Source of the DNA: Nocardioides speluncae
Lineage (GTDB): Bacteria > Actinomycetota > Actinomycetes > Propionibacteriales > Nocardioidaceae
DNA: 64,000 bases
Direction: 5' to 3'
Assembly: GCF_003121585.1 (NCBI RefSeq)
Contig: NZ_QEOO01000015.1
Coordinates: 1-64,000 of the forward strand
A program made the translations under genes and the position numbers. How positions within the stretch are numbered: the stretch's first letter is position 1; each line of letters begins with the position of its first letter. The notes under the pieces were generated by a model that was not told where the DNA came from, made no database searches, and was given only the letters and a program-made list of their open reading frames with translations. Shown here piece after piece: positions 53,169 to 62,247 of this stretch.

Positions 53169-55844
53169 ATGAATGAGAACGCACCGAGCCCCGCCGAGGG
53201 CACCGAGCAGTCCGACCCGACGACCGCCGAACCGCGCGCGGTCGTCGTACCGGACAAGCCGGCGCTCGAAGGGCTCGAGGCGAAGTGGCTGGAGACCTGG
53301 AAGGCCGACGACACCTACGCCTTCGACCGCAGCCAGCCGCGCGAGAACGTCTACTCCATCGACACCCCGCCGCCGACGGTTAGCGGCAGCCTGCACGTCG
53401 GCCACGTCTTCTCCTACACCCACACCGACCTAATCGCGCGCTACCAGCGGATGCGCGGCAAGGCCGTGTTCTACCCGATGGGCTGGGACGACAACGGGCT
53501 CCCGACCGAGCGCCGGGTCCAGAACTACTACGGCGTGCGCTGCGACCCGTCGCTGCCGTACGACGCCGACTTCACCCCGCCCGATCAGAGCACATTGAAG
53601 GGCAAGGACGCCAAGAAGCAGATCCCGATCAGCCGGCCCAACTTCGTCGAGCTCTGCGAGGAGCTCGTGGTCCAGGACGAGAAGGTCTTCGAGTCGGTCT
53701 GGCGCACGCTCGGCCTCTCGGTGGACTGGACCGACACCTACACCACCATCGGCCCGAAGGCGCAGGTCGTGAGCCAGCGCGCGTTCCTGCGCAACTTCGC
53801 CCGCGGCGAGGCCTACCTCCAGGAGGCACCCACGCTGTGGGACGTCACCTTCCAGACCGCGGTCGCCCAGGCCGAGCTGGAGGCGCGCGAGACCACCGGC
53901 GCCTATCATCGGGTCGCCTTCCATCGCGCCGATGGCAGCCCGATCCACATCGAGACCACCCGCCCGGAGCTGATCCCGGCGGTGGTCGCGCTGATCGCGC
54001 ACCCCGACGACGAGCGGTACGCCGAGCTGTTCGGCTCGACGGTCACCTCGCCGGTGTTCGGAGTCGAGATCCCGGTCCTCCCCCACCCCGCGGCCGAGCC
54101 CGACAAGGGCGCCGGCATCGCGATGTGCTGCACCTTCGGCGACCTGACCGACGTCCAGTGGTGGCGCGAGCTGGCGCTGCCGGTCCGCACCGTGATCGGC
54201 CGCGACGGCCGCTTCCACCGGGAGACGCCGGACTGGCTGACCCACAGCGACGCCGCCGCCGCGGCGTACACCGAGCTCGCGGGCAAGACCGTGTTCTCCG
54301 CCCGCGAGGCGATGGTGGCCAAGCTCCGCGAGTCCGGTGACCTCGACGGCGACCCGCAGCCGACCCAGCGGATGACGAACTTCTACGAGAAGGGCGACAA
54401 GCCGCTGGAGATCGTCGCGACCCGCCAGTGGTACATCAAGAACGGCGGCCGCGACACGGCCCTCCGCGACGAGCTGGTCGCCGAGGGCGAGCACATCACG
54501 TGGCTGCCGCCGCACATGAAGCACCGCTACGAGAACTGGGTGGGCGGCCTCAACGGCGACTGGCTGGTCTCCCGCCAGCGGTTCTTCGGCATCCCGTTCC
54601 CGGTCTGGTACCCGCTGGACGGCGACGGCGAGCCCGACTACGACCACCCGCTGCTACCGACCGAGGCCGAGCTGCCTATCGACCCGTCGACGGACGCGCC
54701 GCGCGGCTATGAGGAGAGCCAGCGTGGCAAGGCCGGCGGATTCCTCGGCGACCCCGACGTGATGGACACCTGGGCGACGTCCTCGCTGACGCCGCAGATC
54801 GCGGGCGGCTGGGGTTCCGACGACGACCTGTTCGAGCGGGTCTTTCCGATGGACCTGTGCACGCAGGCCCACGACATCATCCGCACCTGGCTGTTCTCCC
54901 GCGTGGTCCGCGCCCACCACGAGCAGGGCGTGGTGCCGTGGTCACACGCGCTGATCTCCGGCTTCGTGATGGACCCGGACCGCAAGAAGATGTCGAAGTC
55001 CAAGGGCAACGTGGTCGTCCCGACCGAGATCCTGGACAAGTTCGGCTCGGACGCGGTCCGCTGGCGCGCCGCGATGGCCCGGCCAGGTCTGGACTCACCG
55101 TTCGACGAGAGCCAGATGAAGGTCGGCCGCCGGCTGGCGATGAAGGTCCTGAACGCGTCGAGGTTCGTGCTCGGCTCGGTCGGCGCGACCAACCCGTCGC
55201 CGACCGCGGTCACCGCGCCGCTCGACTGCGCGCTGATCGGCCGACTCGAGGAGGTCATCCGCAGGACGACCGAGGCGTTCGACGACTACGACTACACCAC
55301 CGCGCTGGAGACGGTCGAGAAGTTCTTCTGGGAGTTCTGCGACGACTACCTCGAGCTGGTGAAGGAGCGGGCGTACGGCGGGCCCGGCGACGCCGAGGAC
55401 GCGACCGGCAGCATCGCCACCGAGTCGGCCAAGGCCGCACTCGCGGTGGCCCTGCACGTCCAGCTCCGGCTGCTGGCGCCGTTCCTGCCCTACGTCACCG
55501 AAGAGGTCTGGTCGTGGTGGCGTGAGGGCTCCATCCACCTCACCACCTGGCCGGCGCCCACCGACCTCGGCAGTGCCGCGGCCGCGGACGGCTCGATGAT
55601 CGACGCCGTCGGGAGCGCCCTGGCGGGCATCCGCGGCGCGAAGTCGCAGGCCAAGGTCTCGATGCGTGCGGAGCTGTCTCGGGTGGAGATCTCGGGTCCG
55701 GCGGCGCTGGTGGCGGCGGCCGAACAGGCAGCCGATGACCTGCGCGCCACCGGCAAGATCACCGGCGACCTGGTCTTCACCGTCGTCGAGGACGCGGAAG
55801 ACGGCGAGCTGACGGTTGCCGCCACCCTCGCCGAGTCGGACTGA
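53169..55844 (+). CDS. valS: Valyl-tRNA synthetase
   Basis: 891 aa. Class I synthetase with HIGH as GSLHVGHVF and KMSKS as [12 protein letters not shown]; editing domain around 220-390 ([23 protein letters not shown]). It is the shorter, archaeal-like bacterial type, with no long C-terminal coiled coil. Start ATG lies 7 nt after TAAGAT (53156-53161): leaderless, so there is no room for a T-box riboswitch. The N-terminal 35 residues are acidic and disordered. Confidence 0.97.
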   Translation: MNENAPSPAEGTEQSDPTTAEPRAVVVPDKPALEGLEAKWLETWKADDTYAFDRSQPRENVYSIDTPPPTVSGSLHVGHVFSYTHTDLIARYQRMRGKAVFYPMGWDDNGLPTERRVQNYYGVRCDPSLPYDADFTPPDQSTLKGKDAKKQIPISRPNFVELCEELVVQDEKVFESVWRTLGLSVDWTDTYTTIGPKAQVVSQRAFLRNFARGEAYLQEAPTLWDVTFQTAVAQAELEARETTGAYHRVAFHRADGSPIHIETTRPELIPAVVALIAHPDDERYAELFGSTVTSPVFGVEIPVLPHPAAEPDKGAGIAMCCTFGDLTDVQWWRELALPVRTVIGRDGRFHRETPDWLTHSDAAAAAYTELAGKTVFSAREAMVAKLRESGDLDGDPQPTQRMTNFYEKGDKPLEIVATRQWYIKNGGRDTALRDELVAEGEHITWLPPHMKHRYENWVGGLNGDWLVSRQRFFGIPFPVWYPLDGDGEPDYDHPLLPTEAELPIDPSTDAPRGYEESQRGKAGGFLGDPDVMDTWATSSLTPQIAGGWGSDDDLFERVFPMDLCTQAHDIIRTWLFSRVVRAHHEQGVVPWSHALISGFVMDPDRKKMSKSKGNVVVPTEILDKFGSDAVRWRAAMARPGLDSPFDESQMKVGRRLAMKVLNASRFVLGSVGATNPSPTAVTAPLDCALIGRLEEVIRRTTEAFDDYDYTTALETVEKFFWEFCDDYLELVKERAYGGPGDAEDATGSIATESAKAALAVALHVQLRLLAPFLPYVTEEVWSWWREGSIHLTTWPAPTDLGSAAAADGSMIDAVGSALAGIRGAKSQAKVSMRAELSRVEISGPAALVAAAEQAADDLRATGKITGDLVFTVVEDAEDGELTVAATLAESD

Positions 55845-55863
55845 GCAGGCGAGCGACGAGCTA

Positions 55864-56026
55864 AGCCCGGATCCAGCGATGGGCGTCGTTCGCTGCGCGT
55901 CACCAGGCGGGTGTGATGGCAAGGCGGCGAAGCGAAGGCGGGCCGGAGGCCCGTCGAGTCTTTGCCAACGCAGCCAGCGCGCCCGCATGGTGGCGCGCAG
56001 CAGGCGCCCATCGGTGGATCCGGGCT
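55864..56026. repeat. 163-bp structured inverted repeat between convergent genes
   Basis: The two ends pair over AGCCCGGATCCA/TGGATCCGGGCT and CGATGGGCG/CGCCCATCG. Inside, GCTGCGCGTCACCA pairs with TGGTGGCGCGCAGC, TGGCAAG with CTTTGCCA, and CGGGCCGGAGGCCCG forms the tip. The result is one long branched hairpin filling the gap between valS and the Asp/Pro/Ser-rich gene. It could be a MITE-like or BIME-like repeat, or a large bidirectional terminator. Confidence 0.75.
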
Positions 56027-56783
56027 AGGGCAGCGGGGCGACCGGGTCGGTCGCGGCCGGTGGCTCCGTGCTGGTGCGGGTGTCGGCGGTGTCGCCGCTG
56101 TCACCGCCGTCCGACGGGTCGACCGGCATCGGGAAGCTCGGGTCGTCGCTCGGGCACGGGTCCTCGGTAGGCGTCGGGCTGGAGCTGTAGTCCGGGTCAG
56201 ACGGTCGCTGCGCGTGCGGCTCATCGACGTCGGTCGTGTCGTCGGTGGACGGCGTCGGGCCGTCGGTCTCGGTCTCGCAGTCGCCCGGACGCCCGGGAGT
56301 CGGCCGGCCGGGACCCGCCGAGCCAGTGTCGCTCGGGTCGGTCGACGGCGAGCCGGAGTCGCTGCCGGGATCGCTCGGGTCGTCGCTCGGGTCGTCGCTC
56401 GGGTCGTCGCCGGGCCCGTCGCCGGGGTCGTCGGAGGACGGCGAGTCGGACGGGTCGTCGGAGGAGTCGTCATCCGGCGAGTTCGACTCGCCGGGGAAGC
56501 TCGGGTCATTGGGGCTGGGGTCCTGGGAGTTCGGCATCCCGTCCCCGTCGTTGTCCCCCGGCTTGCCGACGGGCAATCCGTCGGACGATTCGTCGTCCGA
56601 CTCGCTACCGCCGCCGCTGGGATCCGGTACCGCCCCTGGGTTGGGGTTGACCACCTGGCCGTTGTTGGCCATCGACGTCTGGTCGTTGCCGGATCGGCCG
56701 AAGCCCGAGTTGCTGATGATCAGCCCACAAATGAGCGCGACCAGCAGGAACGCATAGAGCGGCCGCTTGTGGTCGGCAGACAC
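56025..56783 (-). CDS. Anchored acidic Asp/Pro/Ser-rich surface protein
   Basis: 252 aa, GTG start with AGGAG 7 nt upstream. One membrane segment (PLYAFLLVALICGLIISNSGF) near the N-terminus, then a low-complexity exterior rich in DPSDDPS repeats, with DNDGDGMPNSQDPSPNDP, a calcium-binding type 3 thrombospondin-like motif. Strongly negative. Probably exposed on the cell surface or a wall spacer. No homologue recognised; the DNA repeats could vary in number. Confidence 0.75.
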   Translation of the reverse strand: MSADHKRPLYAFLLVALICGLIISNSGFGRSGNDQTSMANNGQVVNPNPGAVPDPSGGGSESDDESSDGLPVGKPGDNDGDGMPNSQDPSPNDPSFPGESNSPDDDSSDDPSDSPSSDDPGDGPGDDPSDDPSDDPSDPGSDSGSPSTDPSDTGSAGPGRPTPGRPGDCETETDGPTPSTDDTTDVDEPHAQRPSDPDYSSSPTPTEDPCPSDDPSFPMPVDPSDGGDSGDTADTRTSTEPPAATDPVAPLP

Positions 56784-56961
56784 GAAACTACTCCTCCGAG
56801 ACAGTCAGGCACATGACATGAACACTGAAGTATTCTCCTGAGTCGATCATTCTGCCTCGGTGCCGCACATCAAATGGCCCGAACGAACTATCCCGTCGTG
56901 GTCCGTTCACGCAGAAGTCGGACAGATGGGCATCAAAGCCCTAGGCCTTCTCAGGCACCCT

Positions 56962-58254
56962 TCAGGCGGACTTCTTCTTCTTGGCCTCGGTCTCGCGCGG
57001 GATCAGCGTCGGCGCCACGTTGTCGGCGACGACCTCGCCGGTGACCACGACCTTGCCGATGTCGCCGCGGGACGGGACGTCGTACATCACGTGGAGGAGC
57101 ACCTCCTCGATGATCGCCCGCAGCCCGCGGGCGCCGGTGCCCCGCTCCATCGCCTTGTCGGCGATCGCCTGCACGGCGTCCTTGGAGAACTCCAGCTCGA
57201 CCCCGTCGAGCTCGAAGAGCTTCTGGTACTGCTTCACCAGCGCGTTGCGCGGCTCGGTGAGGATCTGCACCAGGCTGTCGTTGTCGAGCTTGTTCACGCT
57301 GGCGATCAGCGGCAGCCGGCCGATGAACTCCGGGATCAGGCCGAACTTGGTGAGGTCCTCGGGACGGACCTGGGCCAGCAGGTCCTCGGCCTCGCGCTCG
57401 GCGGCGCCGCGCACCTCGGCGGTGAAGCCCAGGGTCTTCTTGCCGACCCGCTGCTCCACGATGTGCTCGAGGCCGGCGAACGCGCCACCGACGATGAACA
57501 GGATGTTGGTGGTGTCGATCTGGATGAACTCCTGGTGCGGGTGCTTGCGGCCACCCTGCGGCGGGACCGAGGCGCTGGTCCCCTCCAGGATCTTCAGCAG
57601 CGCCTGCTGCACGCCCTCACCGGAGACATCGCGGGTGATCGACGGGTTCTCGGCCTTGCGGGCCACCTTGTCGATCTCGTCGATGTAGATGATGCCGGTC
57701 TCGGCCTTCTTGACGTCGTAGTCGGCCGCCTGGATCAGCTTGAGCAGGATGTTCTCGACGTCCTCGCCGACGTACCCGGCCTCGGTCAGCGCGGTGGCGT
57801 CGGCAATCGCGAACGGCACGTTCAGCATCCGGGCCAGCGTCTGCGCCAGGTAGGTCTTGCCGCAGCCGGTCGGGCCGATCACCAGGATGTTGGACTTGGC
57901 CACCTCGACCGCGTCCTCCTTGGCGTGCTTGCCGCTGCCACCGACGGTGGACTGCAGCCCGGCCTGGACCCGCTTGTAGTGGTTGTAGACCGCGACCGCG
58001 AGCGACTTCTTCGCCTGTTCCTGGCCGATCACGTACGAGTTGAGGAACTCGAAGATCTCCTTCGGCTTGGGCAGCTCGTCGAGGCTGACCTCGCTGCCTT
58101 CGCTGAGCTCCTCCTCGATGATCTCGTTGCAGAGATCGATGCACTCGTCGCAGATGTAGACACCGGGCCCGGCGATCAGCTTCTTGACCTGCTTCTGGCT
58201 CTTTCCACAGAAGGAGCACTTCAACAGGTCGCCTCCGTCACCAATGCGTGCCAC
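56962..58254 (-). CDS. clpX: ATP-dependent Clp protease ATP-binding subunit ClpX
   Basis: 430 aa, GTG start. Zinc-binding N-domain ([21 protein letters not shown]), Walker A GPTGCGKT, Walker [10 protein letters not shown], arginine region [11 protein letters not shown], and sensor 2 GTGARGLR. It unfolds tagged proteins and feeds ClpP. Downstream of clpP1-clpP2 by 116 bp; possibly its own promoter there. Confidence 0.97.
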   Translation of the reverse strand: MARIGDGGDLLKCSFCGKSQKQVKKLIAGPGVYICDECIDLCNEIIEEELSEGSEVSLDELPKPKEIFEFLNSYVIGQEQAKKSLAVAVYNHYKRVQAGLQSTVGGSGKHAKEDAVEVAKSNILVIGPTGCGKTYLAQTLARMLNVPFAIADATALTEAGYVGEDVENILLKLIQAADYDVKKAETGIIYIDEIDKVARKAENPSITRDVSGEGVQQALLKILEGTSASVPPQGGRKHPHQEFIQIDTTNILFIVGGAFAGLEHIVEQRVGKKTLGFTAEVRGAAEREAEDLLAQVRPEDLTKFGLIPEFIGRLPLIASVNKLDNDSLVQILTEPRNALVKQYQKLFELDGVELEFSKDAVQAIADKAMERGTGARGLRAIIEEVLLHVMYDVPSRGDIGKVVVTGEVVADNVAPTLIPRETEAKKKKSA

Positions 58255-58370
58255 GGGCGCCTCAGTCCTCTAGTCCGGCCGACGTCAGTTCGTCAGCGTA
58301 CGTGCGTTGAAACCCTTCGACGGTACCCCGAGCCGGCCCCAAGTGGAGCCGGGACACGGGAACCGACATG

Positions 58371-58979
58371 TCAGACACCGGCCGGAACACCCTTGCGGGA
58401 CTCCAGAACGGCGTCGATCAGGCCATACTCGACCGCCTGCTCGGCGGTCAGGATCTTGTCGCGCTCGATGTCGCGGCTGACTTCCTCGATGCCCTTGCCG
58501 CTGTGCTCGGAGATCATCTTCTCCAGCAACTCGCGCATCCGCAGGATCTCGTTCGCCTGGATCTCGATGTCCGAGGTCTGGCCGAAGGTGCCCTCGGTGT
58601 AGGGCTGGTGGATCAGGATCCGGCTGTTGGGCAGCGCCAGCCGCTTGCCGGAGGTACCGGCCGCCAGCAGGATCGCCGCGGCGGACGCCGCCTGGCCCAG
58701 GCACACGGTCTGCACGTCGGGCTTGATGAAGCGCATCGTGTCGTAGATCGCGGTCAGCGCGGTGAAGGAGCCGCCCGGCGAGTTGATGTAGATGTTGATG
58801 TCGCGGTCCGGGTCCATCGACTCCAGGCAGAGCAGCTGGGCCATGATCGCGTTGGCGACGTCGTCGCTGATCGGCGTACCGAGGAAGATGATGCGGTCCT
58901 CGAAGAGCTTGGCGTAGGGGTCGATCCGGCGGAAGCCGTACGACGTACGCTCCTCCCACTGCGGGATGTAGTAGTTCAT
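58371..58979 (-). CDS. clpP2: ClpP protease subunit (ClpP2 type)
   Basis: 202 aa. Catalytic triad visible: Ser in LGQAASAAAILLAAG, His in RILIHQPYT, Asp in RDIERDKIL. The longer N-terminus MNYYIPQWEERTSYGFRRIDPYAKL is typical of the ClpP2 ring of actinobacteria that docks ClpX or ClpC1. It is 17 bp after clpP1; both are needed for the mixed tetradecamer. Confidence 0.95.
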   Translation of the reverse strand: MNYYIPQWEERTSYGFRRIDPYAKLFEDRIIFLGTPISDDVANAIMAQLLCLESMDPDRDINIYINSPGGSFTALTAIYDTMRFIKPDVQTVCLGQAASAAAILLAAGTSGKRLALPNSRILIHQPYTEGTFGQTSDIEIQANEILRMRELLEKMISEHSGKGIEEVSRDIERDKILTAEQAVEYGLIDAVLESRKGVPAGV

Positions 58980-58996
58980 CGTCAGTCCTTTTCGGA

Positions 58997-59647
58997 TCAG
59001 TCGGAGGAGTGGGCCGGCCGGCCCTCGTCGGCGGCCTCGCGGGCGCTCTTGATCACCTGGTCGACCAGGCCGTACTCGAGCGCCTGGTCTGCGGTGAACC
59101 AGCGGTCGCGGTCGGCGTCGGCGATGATCTGCTCGAGGTCCTGGCCGGTGTGCTCGGCGATCAGCTGGAGCAGGACCTGCTTGATGTGCAGCGACTGCTG
59201 AGCCTGGATCTTGATGTCGGAAGCCGAGCCGCCCATGCCGGAGGACGGCTGGTGCATCATGATCCGCGCGTGCGGCAGCGCGTACCGCTTGCCCTTGGTG
59301 CCGGCGCAGAGCAGGAACTGACCCATCGACGCGGCCAGGCCCATGCCCACGGTCGCGACGTCGTTGGGGATGTAGTTCATCGTGTCGTAGATCGCCATCC
59401 CGGCGTCGACCGAGCCGCCCGGGGAGTTGATGTGCAGGAAGATGTCCGCCTCGGGGTCCTCCGCAGACAGCAGCAACAGCTGGGCGCAGATCGCGTTCGC
59501 GTTCTGGTCGCGGACCTCGGAACCGAGGAACACGATGCGCTCTTTGAGCAGCCGTTGGTAGATGTGGTCGTCGAGGCCGTACGACGGACCACCGTTCATT
59601 TGCGGGCCTGGTGGCGCAGACAGTGGCTCAGACAGGAGTGGGGTCAC
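58997..59647 (-). CDS. clpP1: ClpP protease subunit (ClpP1 type)
   Basis: 216 aa. Triad: Ser in [14 protein letters not shown], His in [11 protein letters not shown], Asp in [15 protein letters not shown] start 6 nt after TAGGGT (59654-59659, minus), a leaderless layout supporting this start over an ATG 16 codons later. First gene of clpP1-clpP2-clpX. Confidence 0.95.
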   Translation of the reverse strand: MTPLLSEPLSAPPGPQMNGGPSYGLDDHIYQRLLKERIVFLGSEVRDQNANAICAQLLLLSAEDPEADIFLHINSPGGSVDAGMAIYDTMNYIPNDVATVGMGLAASMGQFLLCAGTKGKRYALPHARIMMHQPSSGMGGSASDIKIQAQQSLHIKQVLLQLIAEHTGQDLEQIIADADRDRWFTADQALEYGLVDQVIKSAREAADEGRPAHSSD

Positions 59648-59743
59648 GAGGCGACCCTAGCCCGACCTGGGGGTAGTTCCACGAGCATTCGGCCGGTGTT
59701 CGCCAAGAGCAGATTTCGGGCGGCTGGCCACTACGCTCACCGC

Positions 59744-60373
59744 GTGAACTCAGCAGGTGCCTTGGTAGCCGCACTTCTCTCCGCCGCCTTGGCAGGGTGC
59801 GCGACGACGTCACCTGCGGGTCCGCCCGCCTCTTCCGGCTTGCCCGGTTCGTCGTCGATCGAGTCGTCGCCACACATGCCGCCCGCGGAGCTAACCCCCG
59901 CCCGGCTTCAGTCGCTGTGGTGGACCTGGGCGAGCTCATCACCTAGCGGGGAAGGGCCGGTCGAGGACACCACCGGAGCGCGATGCGCGGATCACCAGCC
60001 CGCAGAGGTGTGGCTGGTCGCAGGCACGTACGGCGGCTCTGTTCGTAGGCGTTGCCAGGTCCCGGCGGGAGTGCCACTGGCCGGGCCGGCCATCAACCTG
60101 GTCGCGCCGTCGGCCGACGACTGCGCGACGTTCATGGAGGAGGCCAAGGGAGCCGCCAGCATCGATGGCGAGCCTGTGCAGCTGGAGCGGTTGCCCGCGA
60201 CCGACATCGACTTCGAGGACCGAGGTCGGACGACGACCGGGTTCGCCTGCGGTTTGTGGGCCCGGATCGAGCCGCTTTCTCCCGGCAAGCACGTGCTGAT
60301 CCTGCACGGTGTCCGCGGGACCTTCGCGGTCGACGCGAGGTACGAGCTGACCGTCTCGCAAGCCTCAAGCTAG
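59744..60373 (+). CDS. Predicted lipoprotein
   Basis: 209 aa, GTG start 6 nt after TACGCT (59732-59737). Signal peptide with lipobox LAGC at about residue 18. WWTWASSSPSGEGPVEDTTGARCADHQPAEVWLVAGTYGGSVRRRCQVPAG resembles a Nocardioides-type exported domain I have seen as uncharacterised: a Trp-rich start, one conserved Cys pair, and an all-beta end (GKHVLILHGVRGTFAVDARYELTV). Function unknown. Its stop overlaps the next gene's stop in CTAG. Confidence 0.75.
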   Translation: MNSAGALVAALLSAALAGCATTSPAGPPASSGLPGSSSIESSPHMPPAELTPARLQSLWWTWASSSPSGEGPVEDTTGARCADHQPAEVWLVAGTYGGSVRRRCQVPAGVPLAGPAINLVAPSADDCATFMEEAKGAASIDGEPVQLERLPATDIDFEDRGRTTTGFACGLWARIEPLSPGKHVLILHGVRGTFAVDARYELTVSQASS

Positions 60374-60861
60374 CTCTCGACGGCGGTCTTCAGCCGGTCG
60401 AGGGTGAGGTGCATGTGGCCCTCGAGCTCGTCGGCGTGGTGGTCGACGCCCCCGAGGAATGCCCCGGCGAACAGCCGCGCGGTGACCGGCACCCGCGACA
60501 TCGGCCGCCGGAGTACGACGCGGGTGCTGGCGTCGGTGCTGCCGTCGGCCTCGGAGAGCTCGTAGACCCAGCTGGCGCCGCTGGTCTTGGTGTCCCAGGC
60601 GACCGCGCTGCCCGTCTCGACCGTGGTCACCACGTTGCGCGAGGGCCAGAACACCCACCGGTTCCGGTTCAGCCCGAGGTACCACTGCCCGTTCCGCAGC
60701 CCGCCCGGCTTGAGCGGCACCATCCGCAGCAGCTCGGGGCTCCAGTCGGGCATCTTGGAGAAGTCGGTCAGGACCTCCCACACCCGCTGCCGCGGGGCGT
60801 CGATCGTGATCTCGGCCCGCAGCTCGCTCATCGATCTGCTCGTCGGTGTGGTCTCACTCAT
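60370..60861 (-). CDS. SRPBCC (START-like) family protein
   Basis: 163 aa, ATG at 60861. AEITIDAPRQRVWEVLTDFSKMPDWSPELLRM is the typical cavity-fold start; ADELEGHMHLTLDRLKTAV is the long C-terminal helix. Such proteins bind hydrophobic ligands. Promoter: TTGACC (60892-60897) and AAGGAT (60868-60873) with an 18-bp gap, 6 nt from the ATG; this overlaps the MerR stop. Confidence 0.88.
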   Translation of the reverse strand: MSETTPTSRSMSELRAEITIDAPRQRVWEVLTDFSKMPDWSPELLRMVPLKPGGLRNGQWYLGLNRNRWVFWPSRNVVTTVETGSAVAWDTKTSGASWVYELSEADGSTDASTRVVLRRPMSRVPVTARLFAGAFLGGVDHHADELEGHMHLTLDRLKTAVES

Positions 60862-60893
60862 GCGCCCATCCTTGGGCGAGTGGTACGGCGCGG

Positions 60894-61259
60894 TCAATCG
60901 GGTACGGCGCGCCGCTCGGTCAGCTCGATGTAGTCGGTCAGCGCCCTGCGCGAGACCTCCAGCGCCCGGATCCGCCGCTCCAGGTCGGAGCGCCGGCTGC
61001 GCAGGGTGTCCAGCAGCGGCCGGCACGGCTCCAGCTCGGGCGCCGGCCCGGTCAGGCACGGCTGGAGGTAGGCGATCTCCTCGGTCGACAGCCCCGCATC
61101 CAGCAGTCCCCTGATCTGGGCCACGGCGACCACCGTCTCGGCCGGGTATTGGCGGTAGCCGTTCGCCGTCCGCTCCGGGGTCAGCAGACCCTGGCTCTCG
61201 TAGTAGCGGAGCTGGTGGGGCGCGACGCCGGTCCGTCTGCTGAGCTCGCCGATCTGCAT
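60894..61259 (-). CDS. MerR-family transcriptional regulator
   Basis: 121 aa. MQIGELSRRTGVAPHQLRYYESQGLLTPERTANGYRQYP is the MerR winged HTH; a coiled coil (LRSRRSDLERRIRALEVSRRALTDYIEL) ends the protein. An ATG six codons upstream (61277) is an alternative, but it would put the start inside the operator. CLTG and EPCRP Cys residues could sense metal or redox signals. Divergent from the dehydrogenase. Confidence 0.88.
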   Translation of the reverse strand: MQIGELSRRTGVAPHQLRYYESQGLLTPERTANGYRQYPAETVVAVAQIRGLLDAGLSTEEIAYLQPCLTGPAPELEPCRPLLDTLRSRRSDLERRIRALEVSRRALTDYIELTERRAVPD

Positions 61260-61264
61260 CGTGG

Positions 61265-61294
61265 GCTTGACCTTCATATCGGTGTGAACGTTGA
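61265..61294. promoter_or_regulatory. MerR-type operator in the divergent promoter
   Basis: GCTTGACCTTCA and TGAACGTTGAGG form an imperfect dyad around ATATCGG. A TTGACC -35-like box (61267-61272) lies within it; no good -10 at 19 bp, as expected for a MerR-type, twist-activated promoter. Position supports control of the dehydrogenase. Confidence 0.45.
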
Positions 61295-61304
61295 GGCTGT
61301 CCAC

Positions 61305-62198
61305 ATGAGCATGCCTGACAACGCAAGGGCCGATGTGGCCGTACTGGGACTGGGAACGATGGGAGTCGCGATCGCGCGAGCCTTGCTCGCCGACAACCAC
61401 CGCGCGGCGGTGTGGAACCGGACGCCGACCCGCGCCGACGAGCTGGCCGAGGCCGGCGCGCAGGCCGCCGACTCCGCGAGCGATGCGGTCGGCGCCAGCG
61501 AGCTGGTGCTGATCTGCGTCACCGACTACGACGCCGCCCGCGCCGTACTCGGGTCGGCCGAAGGCCGCCTCGCCGGCCGGGTGGTCGTCAACCTCACCTC
61601 CGGGTCGTCGGCGGAGGCACGCAGCCTGGCGGCATGGGTCGAGGACCGCGGCGCCCGCTACCTCGACGGCGCGATCCTGGCCGGGCCCGCCGACCTCGGC
61701 ACGGCCGACAGCCTGATCCTGTTCAGCGGCTCGCAGGCGGCGTACGACGAGCACCGGCCGGTCCTGCAGGCCGTCGCCGGGCGCGCGACGCACCTCGGCA
61801 CCGACGCCGGCCTCGCCTCGATCCACGACGTGGCCGTCCTGGCGATCATGTGGTCGCTGCTCAACGGCTTTCTGCACGGCGCGGCACTGCTGAAGCGTGC
61901 GGGCGTGCGGGCCGAGGCGTTCCTGCCGATCGCCCGCAGCGGCATCGGCACCACGGCCGGCTGGCTGGACGAGTACGCCGTGCAGGTCGACGCCGGCCGC
62001 CACCCCGGCGAGGACGCCACGCTGGCGACGCACGTCGCGGCCATGCAGCACCTGCTCGACGAGACCCACAGTGCTGGCGTCGACCCGGCCCTGCCGAGCG
62101 CGTTCAAGGCTCTCGGCGACCGCGCGCTGGAGGCCGGACTGGCCGACAGCGGCTACACCGCGATCGTGGACCTGCTCCTGGAGAAGCAAGAGCGCTGA
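61305..62198 (+). CDS. NAD(P)-binding 6PGDH/imine-reductase-like dehydrogenase
   Basis: 297 aa. Rossmann loop VLGLGTMGVAIARALLADNHRAAVWNRTPTRADELAEAGA; NLTSGSSAEARSLAAWVEDRG for the linker; a helical C-terminal dimerisation domain. The NRTPxRA motif favours NADP, as in imine reductases and beta-hydroxyacid dehydrogenases. The catalytic Lys of the latter is replaced (ASIHDVAVLAIMW), which leans to imine-reductase type. Probably controlled by the divergent MerR. Confidence 0.85.
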   Translation: MSMPDNARADVAVLGLGTMGVAIARALLADNHRAAVWNRTPTRADELAEAGAQAADSASDAVGASELVLICVTDYDAARAVLGSAEGRLAGRVVVNLTSGSSAEARSLAAWVEDRGARYLDGAILAGPADLGTADSLILFSGSQAAYDEHRPVLQAVAGRATHLGTDAGLASIHDVAVLAIMWSLLNGFLHGAALLKRAGVRAEAFLPIARSGIGTTAGWLDEYAVQVDAGRHPGEDATLATHVAAMQHLLDETHSAGVDPALPSAFKALGDRALEAGLADSGYTAIVDLLLEKQER

Positions 62199-62207
62199 GG
62201 ACACGAC

Positions 62208-62239
62208 AGCGCCCCGCACCCGGACGGGTGCGGGGCGCT
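62208..62239. terminator. Bidirectional hairpin between the dehydrogenase and tig
   Basis: AGCGCCCCGCACCC and its exact reverse complement form a 14-bp stem with a GGAC loop. It sits 9 bp after each converging stop codon. Confidence 0.85.
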
Positions 62240-62247
62240 GGAGGTGC

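Noticed and set aside
59696..59714. ClgR-like site (TTCGC-N5-GC) before clpP1
   Set aside because: Only one good half-site; the second half is degraded, so it does not support a call.
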